Below, one piece after another: positions 23,042 to 37,238 of a stretch of DNA of 64,000 bases (position 1 is the first letter of the stretch; each line of letters starts with the position of its first letter). Where the stretch lies: positions 5,523,859 to 5,587,858 of the forward strand of contig CM063287.1 of the NCBI GenBank assembly GCA_032173965.1, read 5' to 3'. The translations under genes were made by a program, and so were the position numbers. The notes beneath the pieces were generated by a model. The model had not been told where the DNA came from. It worked only from the letters and a program-made list of their open reading frames with translations, and searched no databases. The DNA is from Sitta carolinensis. Taxonomy: Eukaryota; Chordata; Aves; Passeriformes; Sittidae.

Positions 23042-26000
23042 GTGAGTCTGGGAGCTGATAGGATTATTGGCTTTAGTGACAGCATTATGTCAAATAATGT
23101 GATGGTTAGCTGAGACAAATGTGTAGTGCCTAAGTATAGTGTGTTTCTGTATGCCAGTACTTTGGAAACAAGGAAAGCAAAAATTGTGTGGTGAGGTTGT
23201 TGTCAAGAACTGTTGCTGCTACAAGCAATGGACACAACACTGCCTATTAAAGTTTGCTAAAATGATTTGCTGGTAAGATTTTGGCTTGTGAAAGGTGATG
23301 AAATGCACCAGCACAATACAGACATCATTACTAGATCTCATCAGCAGTTGTGAAGAAACTTTTTAACAATGTTAAGATTTTCCAGGCCTCTTTCAAAATG
23401 GCTGTGATGCTTCCCTAAAATGTGCCCATTGTCTGTCCAAGAGCAGTTGACCTTAGTTGCTTCTGAGCAATATTTCCTTGGAGCGTCTCAGATAACTAGA
23501 GGCAATCCAGAAAAGTCTGAATGGATCTCTACTTAGAAACTGGCCATATTCAAGCAGTAAAGTATGTAGATTTTTTTTTTTTTCCCTCAGGGAAAGGCTG
23601 AAGAGGGCAATAGGTGCAGGATGTGGAGGGAAGAAGCAGTGCCCTGACCCTACAACATTTCTGCATGTTGAGTCAGGGAGTGACATTTAAACTATTCTCA
23701 CTGCACCCAATATGAAAAACTATGTGCAGATCAGAATGCTGACTGTGCTCTGAGAGAGATGAAGAGTAGAAAGATCAAGGCATCTGTTGATAGGTAGCCT
23801 CTTTTATGTTTTAGGTGTTGGGGGAGCTTACCAGCAAGATAAATGGGTCTTGAGTGCCTCTTTTTAATTTTTTTTTTCTTCTTTTCTTTCTTTGAGGTAA
23901 TGAATGACTCTGGACTTTCCATCTTTAGAGCTGGTGGTTTCCACCCCACAGTGATTCAGCCAGCATGAACTCTTGACCAAATCCCAGTTTGTTTCTTGGT
24001 TTTGTTTTTCTAAAATATTTTACATTTAGCAGCGCATAAAGGCCTTCCTACTATGTGACAGAGTAAGAGCCATGGTCCTTCTACTGGCTAGCCCTCAAAG
24101 GACAGCTCGCTGTTCTTTTGAGAATTTTGCAACTGGAGCAGTTAGAAGGAATCACTGAATTTTGACAGAAATGCAGACTGAATTCTTACATACTCCTGGC
24201 TTTTTGATGCTGTGTTTTTATGTGGAATTTCCTTTGAGGGTTAATAAGGTCTGATTTTTATTTGAGAAATATGATCTGCCTGAAATGCTCTAAGTTTAAT
24301 CAGTGTGTTATTGCATGGGAAAGTCATGTACGTTTGTCTACTTGCAAAATAAATAGATTAATACTGCCAGTGATTTCAGGGGATCAGTAGGTTGTTAAAA
24401 TAACATGGAGGGCCCTGCTCCTTTGCCTTGCTGGATGTGTTTTGGTGACTGAATTCTCTGGGGTTCCCTCTTTAGGGAGTTTGCTGGTGGTTGTTCCTGT
24501 TACCTTATAAGTGGTAGGCTCAATAAGGACTTAGAATAACTTGGCTCTGGAGTTTTAAACACCAGGAGAGGGATGATGGACAGGAAATCTATAGCCTGGG
24601 AAAGCTACAAATGAAAGAAATTATCCCTGAAAATTAAAACTTCTTAGTGTTAACTGACTTTCAGACTTTAATGCTTTGCAAAATCAGTTATTTCACTGAA
24701 GGAAGGCATTGCAGGCTGCTTTTGAGAAACCTGGTGTTTGCTTCAGTTGACAGAATATTGCTAAATTGACTTACTGAAAAGGATCCTTCAGGATACAGTG
24801 CTGTCACTGTATTAGTGATATGGCCACAGGTGGGACTAAGTTGACACCTGAGCCAGCACAAGCAGCTGTTCAAGCAGTGCAACATCCCAGCTTAGTCAAG
24901 GCATAAATGCTCTGCTCCATGACAGCCTCACTGCCAGGGAAAGAGCCCAGGCCTTGTGTGATTCAAGCTGGTCACCCTAGCCTGCTGAAGACCAAATCCC
25001 TGTCCTGAGGACCCTGGTGAAGCTGTGACCATACCAGCTGCTGCCTCCTGCCAAAGGTCCCTGGCTGCCTCTTCTCCTGTGTGTAAAAGCGTCTTTCTGC
25101 CAAGAAAGTGTGAATAATCTTGCCCAGCTTCTTGGCGTTTCTTGGCCTGGAGTTAACCTTATGACTCTGAAGGAGATTTCAAAGGACATGTATTAACCCA
25201 GGGATCCAGTGCTCTGGGGGTGAGTGAGGCATGAATGATCAGAGCATGGTTAGGTTGTTTCAGAGGTAGGAGACAACACCTCTGCATGAGGATGAGGAGC
25301 TGCTGCTCCCCCTGAGGGTCAGGGCTGAGTTGGTAAAGAAATATGGACCTCCATATGTGGAACTGGAATGTCGAAGGGAGAAGCCAGGGGCCAGAGTCTG
25401 GAAGTCTGCCATGAAGCTGGAACAGATCCAGGTGTTTCAAAAGGTATTGAGAGAGATGATTGTAGGGGGCCTTGGGGTCGGTGGTTGGAACAAGGGCACC
25501 ATGCTCTTGCAGGACTGCAATACAATAATACTATTCAGAACCCACTTGCCCCTAAGAGAGAGATTCCTGTGTGGGTCTGCAGTTTTGAAAGCATCTATGT
25601 ATTTTGTATACCTCCATGATTAGGAGGCAAATTTAGGGCTTATCTACGTGGGGAAATCCCTGTAAAATAGGTTGGGTGTGAATTTACAACCTACTTAAGA
25701 CCCAGAATAAATGCAGTGTAAATTCACACTTCAGCTTACTTCACAGGAGCTCCCCCGCAGAAACAAACCCTCAGAGTCACCTCTGTACCTCAGTCTGGTG
25801 CTAAAAGTGAGTGGAAGCTTCAAAATGTGGGCCTCCAGTTCCATTTTTATAGCTGGATTTTTCTGTCTTCTGAGGCTTTTTGCAGCTGCTGTAAATCACT
25901 GTTGCTTTGCTGAGGTTGGAGAAGCTGGGCCAGTTTGCACTGCTCAGGATCTGACCCTTTGCCTCAAGTAACCTTTTATTATCAATTGGCCAGAGAGTAT

Positions 26001-27930
26001 TTTCCTTTTTCCTGGCTTCAATATTAAGCTTGTTCATTCACTCCCACCACTACTGATGTCTTTTTTGCTTTTTACTATTTTTCTCCCTGTGAATTTTATG
26101 TGAATTGTGTCTTTCCTCCCATGTAATTTCCTAATAGTGAACTAGTGACAGAGTGGGCTGCTGGTATTTAATCTTGTGGCTGGGTCAGGGTGTTTTTGAT
26201 ACAGACAAATACTTCATTACAGTAAACTCACAGAAAGTTTCCTTTTCAACCTGAAAGGAGAAGGAAATGCACTCTCCACCAGTGGGCTTTCAAGAATTAC
26301 TTCTGTGAGCTGAACTTATACTAAAGGCCAGTTTGGTAATGTTCTGTGAGCAAGGGGAAAAAAAAGAGGAAGACAGAATATTTTTTTCCTTCTCTTTTTG
26401 CTGAGATTTGGCTTGAGTGTTGGCTCCTTATCAGATTAGAGTCCTTCAGGGAAAAGAACAACCCTTTGCACTGTGAGTTTTTGAAGAAATGGATATTGCT
26501 GACATCCAGCTGAAAGAGCATAAGGATTTAAAACTTAAAGTTCTCTCTCGGCTTCTGGAGTTTAGGGAAACTTGCTTCTTGGCAGGAAGATCTAAGAAAT
26601 AAGGCAAATACATAGCACAATACATTTCTTGCTGTACTGTAGGGCAAGACTAGAGACTGCCCCTGTCTACTTTATGGCAGTTTCATTTAAATTTATTAGA
26701 TTGCTGCTGGGTATACACAGGAGACTAATCCTGTAATCCATGGATGGCTGTAGGTGTGCAGTGTTACAGTGTTTCCTGTGCTTGGAGTAATTTCATGTAA
26801 AATGTGCTTTCTGCAGCTCAAGGGAGAGGCAAATATAACATTGTATTGTCTTACTGTTCACTACTTGGACTTGGTTGAGTTGCCCTTTATTAGAAAGGGT
26901 TGAAGGAACAGAAAATGCAAGATAATAAATATTTATGTCCCAAACATGACATAGTATCATAAATCATTATTTTTTGAGGACATTAAATTATTCTTTCTGC
27001 CTAATTACTTGATTTGTGGCACCAGTTTGCTTAAATTTGTTTCTGTGGTAGTCTGAGTTATTTTATGGCTCTTTCTTCTACAGAAAATTTAGTATTGATT
27101 TGCTGATTTCCTCTTTAAATGCAGTCAAAAATCCTGTTTGCTAAATTAAAATACCAGTAATTGGAATGAAAACATGCATTACCTTGCATTGCCTGAGATG
27201 TTTGATTGTTGACTTTGACTTGTGCTGTCAATTACTAAAACACATATTTTTGTTAAAAAGATACTCTTTCATTTTCCCAACTATTCTGGCATTAAACCTG
27301 TATGAAAAAAACAGGCTGAAGTGTTGTTAAAAGTTTGGTTAATTTAAGTGTGGGAGCACATTATCAGTTGAAAAATGTTATTTGAAAGATAACTTTGAGG
27401 TTGAAGCTGTTCTATTACTGGAATGAACACGGCAAGGTCAGATGCAGACCAAGTGAAAAGAAAGTCAATTGATGTGATGTGTTGGCACACATTTCTGGTA
27501 GGTGTAAGTCACGACTGTTGCATACACTTGATAGTCTTCCCCATCGTTCATAGACTGATTTGTATTATTTATGATATACTCATAGGGAAGAAACTGTGTC
27601 CTCCTGCTACTCTTGGTTTGTGGTGTATCTGTCTATCCACAGCACATACCGAACTTGGTCTAGACAGCCTGCTTAGCTTATGAGTCTTGGAAGGAGGATC
27701 CTACAGGGAGTTGTACAGGACAAAGTACTGTAAGCAGTGCTCTCAAAGCATTCAGCTTACAATGCATAATAAGCATATTTCAGTTGGTGGCATACACTTC
27801 AGTGTGACCGATCTTTCAAAAGCTGGTTTATGAGGGACGTTGTCATTAGCTTGGGAGCCCAATGGAGCAGTCAGTTCCTGGCTACTTAATGCTGTGTGCT
27901 GACTCAAACAGAAACCCTTTTTCTTTCCAG

Positions 27931-27973
27931 ATGTAGCTGGCATTGACATTTGCTCTTCTGCCTCAGCTACAGG
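27931..27973 (+). other. Possible small exon, plus strand
   Basis: This 43-bp segment is bounded by a strong acceptor (CCCTTTTTCTTTCCAG) and a donor (CAGG then GTAGGTAC). There is no coding evidence. Confidence 0.15.
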
Positions 27974-30472
27974 GTAGGTACAAGTCCAGCCAGGTCAATA
28001 TGTCATTGCCATTGCAGTCTCTATGCCAAATCTCTGTGTAAAGACATCTCAATGACTCTGGTCAAAATTCCCATGTAAAAAGAATAGTTAGGGTTTTTCA
28101 GAGGAAGGACAATCCACAAGTCAGAGATCAGTGGTTAAATGAAGAATGATGTGTGTCACTTCCAGTCTTCACACCTACAAGATGTTTTATCAGAGCCTGA
28201 CTGTGCTGTATTTCACCTAGCTACCTGCTTTATGTGTTTAGATGAAAAAAATGCATAAAATCCCATTCCCTCCAGGAGATAGAGGGACACGTCACATCAC
28301 ACAACTGGAGAGCAGTCAAACTTGATCCAGTGCCTGGGCCTGTTCCAATGGGCCTTGGACAGCCCTCTCATGGACATGGCAGAACCCTCACTGCAGAAAG
28401 GGCTGCTTTGGGAACACCAGAGCACAAGGTCTGTGCATGTAAATATTGTGCCTCTGTATGATGTAGTGGATCCCTTGGGTCATTTCTGGCAATGCAGCTC
28501 TTGCTGAGAGTAGCCTGGCAGCCTGCCCTGCCTGGCGTGCCCCCACAGAAGCTTTGAAACCAGCAGGAGGGTTTGTCTGCTTTCCCACTGGCAGAGCCTT
28601 GTTCTTCACTGCCACTGCCCCAGAAGTGCAGCTTGGGCCCAAGCAGACCCCTCTGGAAGGTTTAAAAGTATGCTGCAGAAGCCAAGCAAAGGATATAAAT
28701 CAAAACTATGGTGAAAGCATGATGTTATAGGTGCTTGTCTGGACAGGAAGTTTCATGCAGGACACCAAGATAATGAAGAAGAAATCTCATGACCTGGTGG
28801 CCAGACCCTTGTATCAATCACTTAATTTCTTTTCTGACTGAAAACATACACAGCGTGTGAATTGGCAGTGGCTTTCATATTGGGCAGATGTGTGATACAC
28901 ATCTACACACAGGCTGTGACACACCTGAGTTTCATGTGGAACAGCTGTTGACTTCTGCAGGAACTGCTGCTTGTGTTACTGTAACTAATACTAGTGTGTT
29001 GGATTACTGCTTTCATTGTATCTTTGTAAGGTTATTGTGTCAAGAAGCCACAGTCCAAGTTCCTTTTTTATTTGCCTTTACTGCTGGATACATGCAAAAG
29101 AAAAGGCCATTCAGGTAGGCTATATTTTATCTTTCTTGAGCTGTCTGGAGGCTGGATCTGTAGTTTAAGCAACATGTAGGGCAATCTTGTGTGTGTCTGT
29201 CTTCATTGAAGGTGGCCAGAGTGATTCATTATGGATTTAGGAGAGTGAATCATATAGCAGCACTGCCTGTCTCTGTTGGTGGTGAAGAGAGCCAAGACAA
29301 TTAACTAAGCCTAGGCATTAACTCTAGGCTAAAGGGGTATGCTTTTCTTGCTCAGAGCCAGGGAAGTATGAGTTTGAGTTCCAATTAGCAGTATTTAAAT
29401 GCAAACGAGCATAAAAAGAGCCTGGAGTGCTGCATGTCTGCAAAGGCATCTGTTGCCCACAGACAGATTGATTTGCTGCAGATGCTTGAGCATGCTGCAT
29501 GTGCCCAGAGCTCCTCTTTGCCATGTCTTCAGTGAGCATCTCTTGCATGATGAGACACAGAGAGATGTTCCCTTTTGCTGACTCTGCAGGGCCAGTTGTA
29601 ACTACTGGCAGGATGTGCATAGCCAAATAGGTTGGACACATCTTAAAGCCTAGTAGAAAGTGCTAGTAGAGTTCATCTATGAGAAACCTCCCTCCTTTGG
29701 CAGCAGTTGTCTAGGTCAGTTAGAGGCTGGAGAAGAGAGACCTGTACTGGTGTGAAGATGCTCTGCACTGAAAGTTTGTTCCCCTTCCTGTGGGATACAT
29801 CAACACCTTTTAGGTCATTGCTTCATTCATTCATTCACCAAGCAAAGCAGGGGCTACCTCAGAGTCAGAGACCTTTTATGTTAACATGGTGCTAAGAAGG
29901 CATTTGTTATAATTGCACATTGGAATATAATTAAAGTTGTATCTTTAATTTCTGGAAGATCTCTTTCTCTGACAAAAAGTGGGCTGCTGTGGGTCTTATT
30001 TCACTGTGATCAAGTAATTTCTTCTGCTCAGTATGAAAAACAAATCAGGGAGTTGTAGATACGATCTCTTAAAGATAATGGATTAAAGAGAATGGATTGG
30101 AGAATACACTGGATTCAGTGCAGCTGCATGTAGAAAGCTGAGGCCTAGCAACAACTGCAGGGTTCAGTTACTATTCCAGTTGTCCTTCATCTTCTTTCTA
30201 TAGATATGTAAATATGGTCTTAGATTGTCTGATTTATCTAATTCAGGCATGTTATAGTTTTAGGGTTGGCATTCAAATCTAAGGCTTCTGGAGATACCCT
30301 GAATTGTTTCATAATTATGAGAAATCCTGGGGAGGTATCTCAGTGTTTACAGAGGATATCTTGGTGTACCACACTCTAGATGTATCAAGACAGCCAAATC
30401 TCCTTCTAGTATGTTATAGTTTAATTAGCTCCACTTCTTGAGTCATACATAATCTGTTTCTCTGGGGTGAAG

Positions 30473-30486
30473 CACACACACACACA
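30473..30486. repeat. (CA)7 microsatellite
   Basis: Seven CA units, short but clean. Confidence 0.85.
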
Positions 30487-31309
30487 AAAGACAAAATGTG
30501 AAATGTGAAGAAGTAATTGTGATCTTTGCCACTTGGATTTGGTACCATCTGTTAACATGACTACTTGTAAAGTCAGTTTCCAATTTGTTGAATTGGAGTT
30601 TCATGCCATGGATAACATTTCCTTTCATTGTGAAGCTGTCAGATATAGCTCCCCTGAGAAAACCATCCTACCAGTCTGAGATCTGGGGCATAACTCTCTC
30701 CTGCTCAAAATCATCCTGCTGCTCAAAAGCAGCAGAACAATTTACTCTAGCTGAGGATCTAGCCCATAAAATCCTTCAAGGGCAAATTCTAACTGGGCAG
30801 TGAGCCAAAATGTCATCCCAGAGGACCAGATGCCATGAAAACCTCAGCAGAGCTTCCCCCAGATGTGCTAGATGCATCTCAACTTCTCAGCCACAGAGCT
30901 TTCTTTGCCTTCTCAAGACTATTGCTTTACTTGCTCTATTCACCCCTCTGTTAGAAGGATTGATATTCCTGATTTTTCATCCTCTTTTTCACTATCTCTG
31001 TCTTCTAGAAACAAAGCGTTGGAGGGATTTCAAGAGTTGCTATTTCCAGAGCTGGCCAGCCTGTGCCTTGGAGATGTATGTAGCTATTGAGTGTTTCAAA
31101 GGTGCCTCTCACATTGGAACAACATCATGTACAGAGATCTCTGTGCTCACCAGGGCCACTGGGTAGTCTGGTTTCCTGGCTGGGGTGAAAATGCTAGATT
31201 GCTACACCAGCATCTCTGGGATTCCCAAACCATCCTGCTGTGGAAAAATAGGGTTTGATCAGCCTCTCCTCATATCAGCTCCTCCTGGACTTCTCCCACC
31301 TCACATCTC

Positions 31310-31340
31310 ACTGAGATCAGTGGTACTCATTGATCTCAGT
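31310..31340. repeat. Inverted repeat, 10-bp arms, 11-nt loop
   Basis: ACTGAGATCA at 31310-31319 and its exact reverse complement TGATCTCAGT at 31331-31340, separated by 11 nt. Confidence 0.8.
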
Positions 31341-33365
31341 AGTGTGGTTTGTTAGGCTGGCTGCTTCAGGGCAGTCTGTCTCTCTGCTGCAGTGTTATTC
31401 TTCAATCTGTTCTTACAGTCCTCCACTTTGAACCCTCTGCAATTAGCATCTTCTGATGCTTCACTATCAGCTTTTTGGAAGATTTTCTTGGAGTGTCCAC
31501 TTTTCCACATGTTGATTACCACTTCTCATGCTTTTCTAATTATTCTCACTGGTGTGCTGAGTCATGGCACCATGTATGACAACTCTCTCCTCTGTCACTG
31601 TTGACCAGCAGTCATGTCTCACTCATCTTGCCCTTACAAGTTGCAGGGGCCAATGGCATCAGACTAATGGCAACATTCTCTGGTCCCATTTTCTTTCTGA
31701 GTCATATGATGATCAAGAAAGAGCAGAGGTAGTATGAAGCAGTTAAATAAGATCAAGGTCTCTCTTGTGACCTGCTCACAGAGTAACCACTATTCTCCTA
31801 GAAAAGGAACGGAAAATAGCGGCTTGTGTCACTTTGTGTAACAATGATTGCAAAAACAATGGGAAATAGTACACTTCCCTCCTGTCTTTTACAGCTTCAA
31901 GAGTAGATGAATGACAATTTTTGGTTCCTTCTCCTCTGATTGAGGAGTGGATGACTAATATCATTGTGACTGATGCCATCTGATTGGCTCAAAAGATTTT
32001 TCTGGTGGTTCTCATGATTAGCATCACTTCCCATCATGTGCAAACCATTGGAGAGCAAAGACCTCCATTTGAACTGTCATGATATGAAGAAGATGTAAAA
32101 GTACTGGGTTTCTGAAGCAATTCAATGTATATAAAGTATGTATGAATCAGTATTCTGATCTTCCTGTGCAGCAAGTCATGATGACTGATCTATTTCTATA
32201 GTTGCTAATTATATTATGTTAAAAAATACTTGGTGTTCAAGTGACTTTTATGCAAAAATTCTGTGAGATTGAAATTTAAGGAAGACTTGCCAGGAGGGTT
32301 CTACTGAAATACTTTGCTTTGAGTCAGTTTGATCCATTTCAAAACAGTTTGTTGAGCTGGGTTGCTGTGTGTTACTTAATATTGAGTCTGAGCCATTTGT
32401 GTTAACTGCTGTGGTATTTTTGGGACAGGAAGCATTGTATCCTGATTATTTCTTACAGCTACTCCCATCTCTGCATTATGTAACCAAGGGTGTGTTGCAG
32501 TCTCTCCTTTTACCTGCTGTAGTGCTGGATCATGGGAAAAAGCTTGGACAGAGAGGCTCACTTTAGACAGATGAGACCAAAGTCAAACTGGGCCAAATCA
32601 AAATATTTTGCTTTGGTTGAGCTCACTGAAATTAATTGTTTCAATTTAGGAATACCAAACCACTTCATTTTTTAATCAAAAGTGTGGAAATAACATATTT
32701 GGCACTTGCTAATGTCATACTTTGAAGGCAGAGGTGTGAATTTCTCTAAGATTATGAAGAAATAAGGCCCTATCACAGTGTAACCTTCACCAGCCTAGTG
32801 GGAAAAGGGCTTTATGGTCATTTTGAAAGAGGTCAGTGCAGAGGTTTAATAGAGTGAATATTACAGCAGCACCTTTGGAAGGTTAAAAAAGCAACATCAG
32901 TACAAATATGGGAAAAGGACCTGACATTGTAGCAATATAGTCAAATGAAATATTTCGTAGATATGTTAGAAATTTGCTGGGATCTGTTGCAAGCCTGGAG
33001 CATTCATGCAGCTCATTCTGTAAGGACAGGGTTGGAGAGACGAAGTGTTATCCATGCATGTCCTGATGTTGTGCAATAATGAACAGACTTGTCTGGGTGA
33101 GGATAGAAAGAGCAGAGCCTCTTTGACAGGTGCATGTGATTTAAGCCACCTGCCTGGGACAAGTGGAAAGATGCTTTTGAGCAACTCTTGGAAGCACTTA
33201 TTAGTAGCAAGGGACACTTTCTGTGGATATTGCTTGGAAGGGCAATAGGGCAAAACCCCCTTAATGTATCACCATGGTAGGATATATTGGGGCAACTCTG
33301 TTTCACAAGGTAGAAGTTATTAGGGAGATATTTTAACTGAGTTTTACCAAGGAAGATGACTAGTC

Positions 33366-33699
33366 CACAGAATCACAGAATGGCTTGGGTTGAAAGGGAC
33401 CTTTAAAGGCCATCTACTCCAAGCCCCCTTCAGTTAGCAGAGACATCTACAACTAAATGAGGCTGCACAGAGCCCAGTCCAGCCTGACCTTGCGTGTTTC
33501 CAGGGATGGAGCATCCACCTCCTCTCTGGGCAACCTGTATCATTGTTCCACCACCTTTGTTGTAAAAAATTACTGCCTGACATGTAGTCTAATTCTGACT
33601 TCTTTCAGTTTAAAAACATCATGCCTTGTCCTGTCCTACAGACTTTGCTAAAAAGTTAGTACCTATCTTTGTCACAAGTCCCCTTTAAGTATTTTAAAG
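33366..33699 (-). mobile_element. CR1 LINE 3'-end fragment, reverse orientation
   Basis: Starts with the reverse complement of the CR1 3' terminus (CACAGAATCACAGAATGG, then TTGGGTTGAAAGGGACC). It continues through GGATGGAGCATCCACC, CTCTGGGCAACCTGT, TTCCACCACC and CCTTGTCCTGTCCTACAGAC, and fades near CCCCTTTAAGTATTTTAAAG. It is 5'-truncated at about 330 bp, non-coding, and the best preserved minus-strand copy here. Confidence 0.94.
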
Positions 33700-36600
33700 A
33701 AGGAAGTGTTAATGAAGTTGGGAATCCACTCAAAGAAAGAGTTTTGGATTCCTGGACACAGATAGTGGGACAGATTTGTTGTACAGTTTGTAGGTACCTA
33801 AAATGTAATTTGCAGGAGTTATTAATACTTAACTAATGTAATTTCTCAGTTTATAGGGGGACTAGTATGCAGTAGATAATCATACAGTTATTCTGATCTT
33901 GGTACAGCTCTCGATTTTGGCTTTCTGCATCTTTCCTATATTATATTCTCTGACTCTGCCACCAGTCAAAATCTGGGGGATAAAACTGGGTAATTTGACC
34001 CAGTCAAAGATGCCTGGTTGGACAAATATGAGGTGTTAAAGTGAAGAAACACAGCATAAGTGTTAGGAAATGTTCTCTAATTGCATGTGTAGTGAAATCA
34101 TGGCATACCTTACTTAGGGAGAAAATGTCATATTCTTGTCTGAATTTTTGCATGAAAAGGTATGATGAATGTTTTTCAGAGATAGTTTAAGTTATTTATT
34201 CTGTTTTAGAGCAAGGTCAAATAATCCCTCCAGATTGCTTCCTGGCATGGGTTTTTAAGATTCTTTTAAGTGGGCACTTTGGGGTCTTTTAGGATCACTG
34301 CTTCTTGGGTGGGGCCAGGACAAGGATAGACATTGTACTGTGGAAATTCTCCTTAGGGCAGGTGGTCATACAAGAGAACATTGCAGGCTTTACTGAAAAG
34401 AATTGTTCTTTACCTGCTCTGCAGAAATTCAGACAAGAATGCCCAGCTTCCCAGGTTGAAATACTATGCATCAGACCAGTATAAGCATTCCTGGAAGCTA
34501 CATCAGATTATGTGAAGGTGTTAAAATGTTTTTGTATGAACCTAATTTTTTATTGAAGAGTTGTGCTCCAATGGTGAGGAACAAAGGAAGGGCATGTAAA
34601 AGAAATGTGTGGTGTAAACAGCTCAGATTGCTCCTAGCAATTGCATGGTTTTAATTGGGTAACAGCTCATGAACTGTATTTGTAAAGATTATTCAGCAGT
34701 TTCAAAAACATCAAATATTTAAGAAAACTGTGCCTTGCTGGAGGCACCTGGCAACCAGATAAAGTACCAAAGTTCATTGATTGATGAGTCATTGCTTCTG
34801 TGTCCTTGCCTGAGATACCCACGTAAACTCTCGCTGGCTTCCGCAGGGGGTGTGGTCAGACTAAAGGAGAGTGTGGTGTCTTGGCCAGGTTCTGGCCTGA
34901 CTTCAGGCTCACACTGATTTGTTGGGGATTTTAAGCAGAGAGGAAAGAGTGCCTCAACTGATAAGGTTCATTAGCACTCCTCTTTTTCCCATTCCTCTTC
35001 TCATCCCATCTCTCTCATTGCTTCTTCTGCTCCTTTTAGGGCCAGGGACTTGCTGTCCTTTTTTTTGGGTGGTGACCACATGGCCACCAATCTCTGCAAA
35101 GCTCTGAGTTGCTGGTGATAGCTTCATGGCCATCATGGATTTCTTCCAGACTACCTTGTCCTTGCTACATGGATGATTGTTGCTTATGAAGCAGGGTCTG
35201 ATCTGCAAATTAAAAACTTTCAGTAATTCTCCGTATTTTATATTGACTTGCAGAAGAAGTTGACTGCATGGATTTGCAACCAGCAGCTCAGCAGTTGCTT
35301 CATGAACCATCCTTCCAGGAGGGGAACATCACAAAGATGGGTGAGTTGGATGCTGAGGAGTGGGAACTGGTCTAGTCATCCCGAGAGAAATCCTCCCCAT
35401 TTGTGAGTCAAAGCCTGCTGTCTCTTGCCTGAGATGAAGGGAATCTCCCAAGGGCAGCTAATCTTGCACGATCTCATCACTTGAGATCAAACATCATGAT
35501 ATTGGGTCATTAGATACTTCTAAAAGTGCATGCAAACCTCATTCAAATTCCCATATAGCTGAAACACAGGCCAAATCACGATAGAAATAACCTCCTCCTC
35601 AGCCCACCTTCGTTGCCGTTCTGTTTCAGTGGCAAATGCAGCATAGAAAAGATGCCTGAATGCTTAATTCAGAAATTTACTGTTTAAGGCATTACTTGTA
35701 TGAACACCAGCGTAACACATAGAATACCAATACCCTAAATTTAGTAGTTTAGTCTGAGTCATTTTCACGACGTGGGAGGGCTGTGAAGACACTCCACGGA
35801 GTGGAGAAACTTGCTGGTGGTGTCTGTCCAATGAGATTTTTTTTTTTTAAAGTCAGAACACAGCAGAACTACAGATATGTATGTGAGTAAAATGCAGTTT
35901 AGTTGCAGGGTCCACCACAGGAGAGGGGCGGTGTTGCTCTCCACCCACTTCAAAAGCTGAAGTCAGCTCTGACTGATATGTGTCTCTGACACTGAAATAG
36001 GTACAGAATATTTCCATGACAGCAACATACAGAGGTAAACACTCTGGCTGCGTGATTTGAAAGGACATGGTGTGGTGTAATACCCAGATTTGTCTGTGCA
36101 GTAATCTCTTATTTTCAGATTTCCTAGTGGTAGCAGCTGAGTTGATACAATCCTACATGTAACCAACCAGCAGGCAGAAGTTTTCCCTGGATTCATTCAC
36201 TGAGGGGTGAAATGTTGTCCTCCTGAAGACCAGGTGACTTTTGCCACATCAGTCATCCAGCACAGTCTTTGAACTAGATGTGGGCATGAATCATTAGGAG
36301 TGGATGTGAAGGAGGCATTTAGACTTGGTATGCTGAACTGGTAGCACCTTCCTGCCAGTCTGGGTTTTATTCTTGCTTTATTAGCATGAATGCAGCTGAT
36401 TTGAAGTTGATACAAATTTAGCAATTCCATTTTGGAGATTCTTCGTGGGACCCTATGGAATGAAACTGCTCCTCTCCTCAAATGAAAACCTAACCCCTGC
36501 TCTCTGTGTTGAGAGATGAAGCAAGCAGAGATGCAGGATATTTTCATGCACTGTATCATGTCTGATATCAGCCATGGCAGATGTGTAAACATACTCAGGC

Positions 36601-36911
36601 ATGACTGTATATCCTGACCACAGAGATCAGGGCTCTGCTCACACAGACTGGAGGATCAGTTGTGATGTGTTTAATGCCAATGGGATGAACCCTGTTCCTA
36701 GAAAAACTCCAGTAAAATCAAAAGCTTGTTAATAAGAAGAGTAGTTAGCTGCTATCCTAAGCAAAGCAAAATGCCAAACAAAACCCTCTTCTGCTATTTG
36801 TTCCCATGCTGGCATTTAGCTGCCAGGAAAGACCAGTCTTATAAATGTGAAATCATATCCATGGCAACATGTAAGCCATGTTTAACTTTGCAGCATGTTA
36901 AAAGGTACATT

Positions 36912-36927
36912 AAAAAAAAAAAAAAAA
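36912..36927. repeat. Poly-A run (16 A)
   Basis: Uninterrupted run of 16 adenines. Confidence 0.9.
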
Positions 36928-37109
36928 GTATTTTACTATTGAAAATAGCAATTATGACTTTTAAGTCAGCTATTTTAACTCAGTCAGACTGAGAATGTTG
37001 AGTGGTGAGGGTATGGGCCAGAGGCACAGCTTGTTCCTCAGAGTACTTGTTGCTAGACATTCCCAGAAGGTATTATTGCTTAAATACAGCTTGTGTTTTC
37101 TTTACCCAG

Positions 37110-37238
37110 ATTCCTCTAGCAAGGAAGATATGACAGGTTGTGAGATCGGACTGCAGTGCAGTTCCCCCAGTGCTATTCTACCCTTCATGATGAGCAGTGC
37201 TGGGCTGTACAGCTGGCAAGCTCCTGTCCTTTTTTTGG
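37110..37238 (+). other. Possible 129-nt exon, plus strand
   Basis: Acceptor TTTTCTTTACCCAG precedes it and donor TTGG then GTAAGTACT follows. Its length is a multiple of three and one frame is open throughout, within a longer frame at 36995-37336. The peptide is Ser-rich and not recognised. It may be a non-coding exon or a chance pairing of splice signals. Confidence 0.2.

Larger units (their letters stand above)
17591..33365. other. Gene-free AT-rich interval
   Basis: About 16 kb without a recognisable protein gene, RNA gene or CR1 copy. The open frames are 118 codons or shorter and unrecognised. The interval contains A/T runs (19779-19799, 23571-23583), a (CA)7 tract (30473-30486), an inverted repeat (31310-31340) and two short exon-like segments with GT-AG edges (22962-23041, 27931-27973). 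Confidence 0.5.

Noticed and set aside
25330..25623. 97-codon plus-strand frame with a coding-like start (VKKYGPPYVELECRR)
   Set aside because: No family recognised, no convincing splice sites at its edges, and an overlapping open frame on the same strand. Treated as chance.
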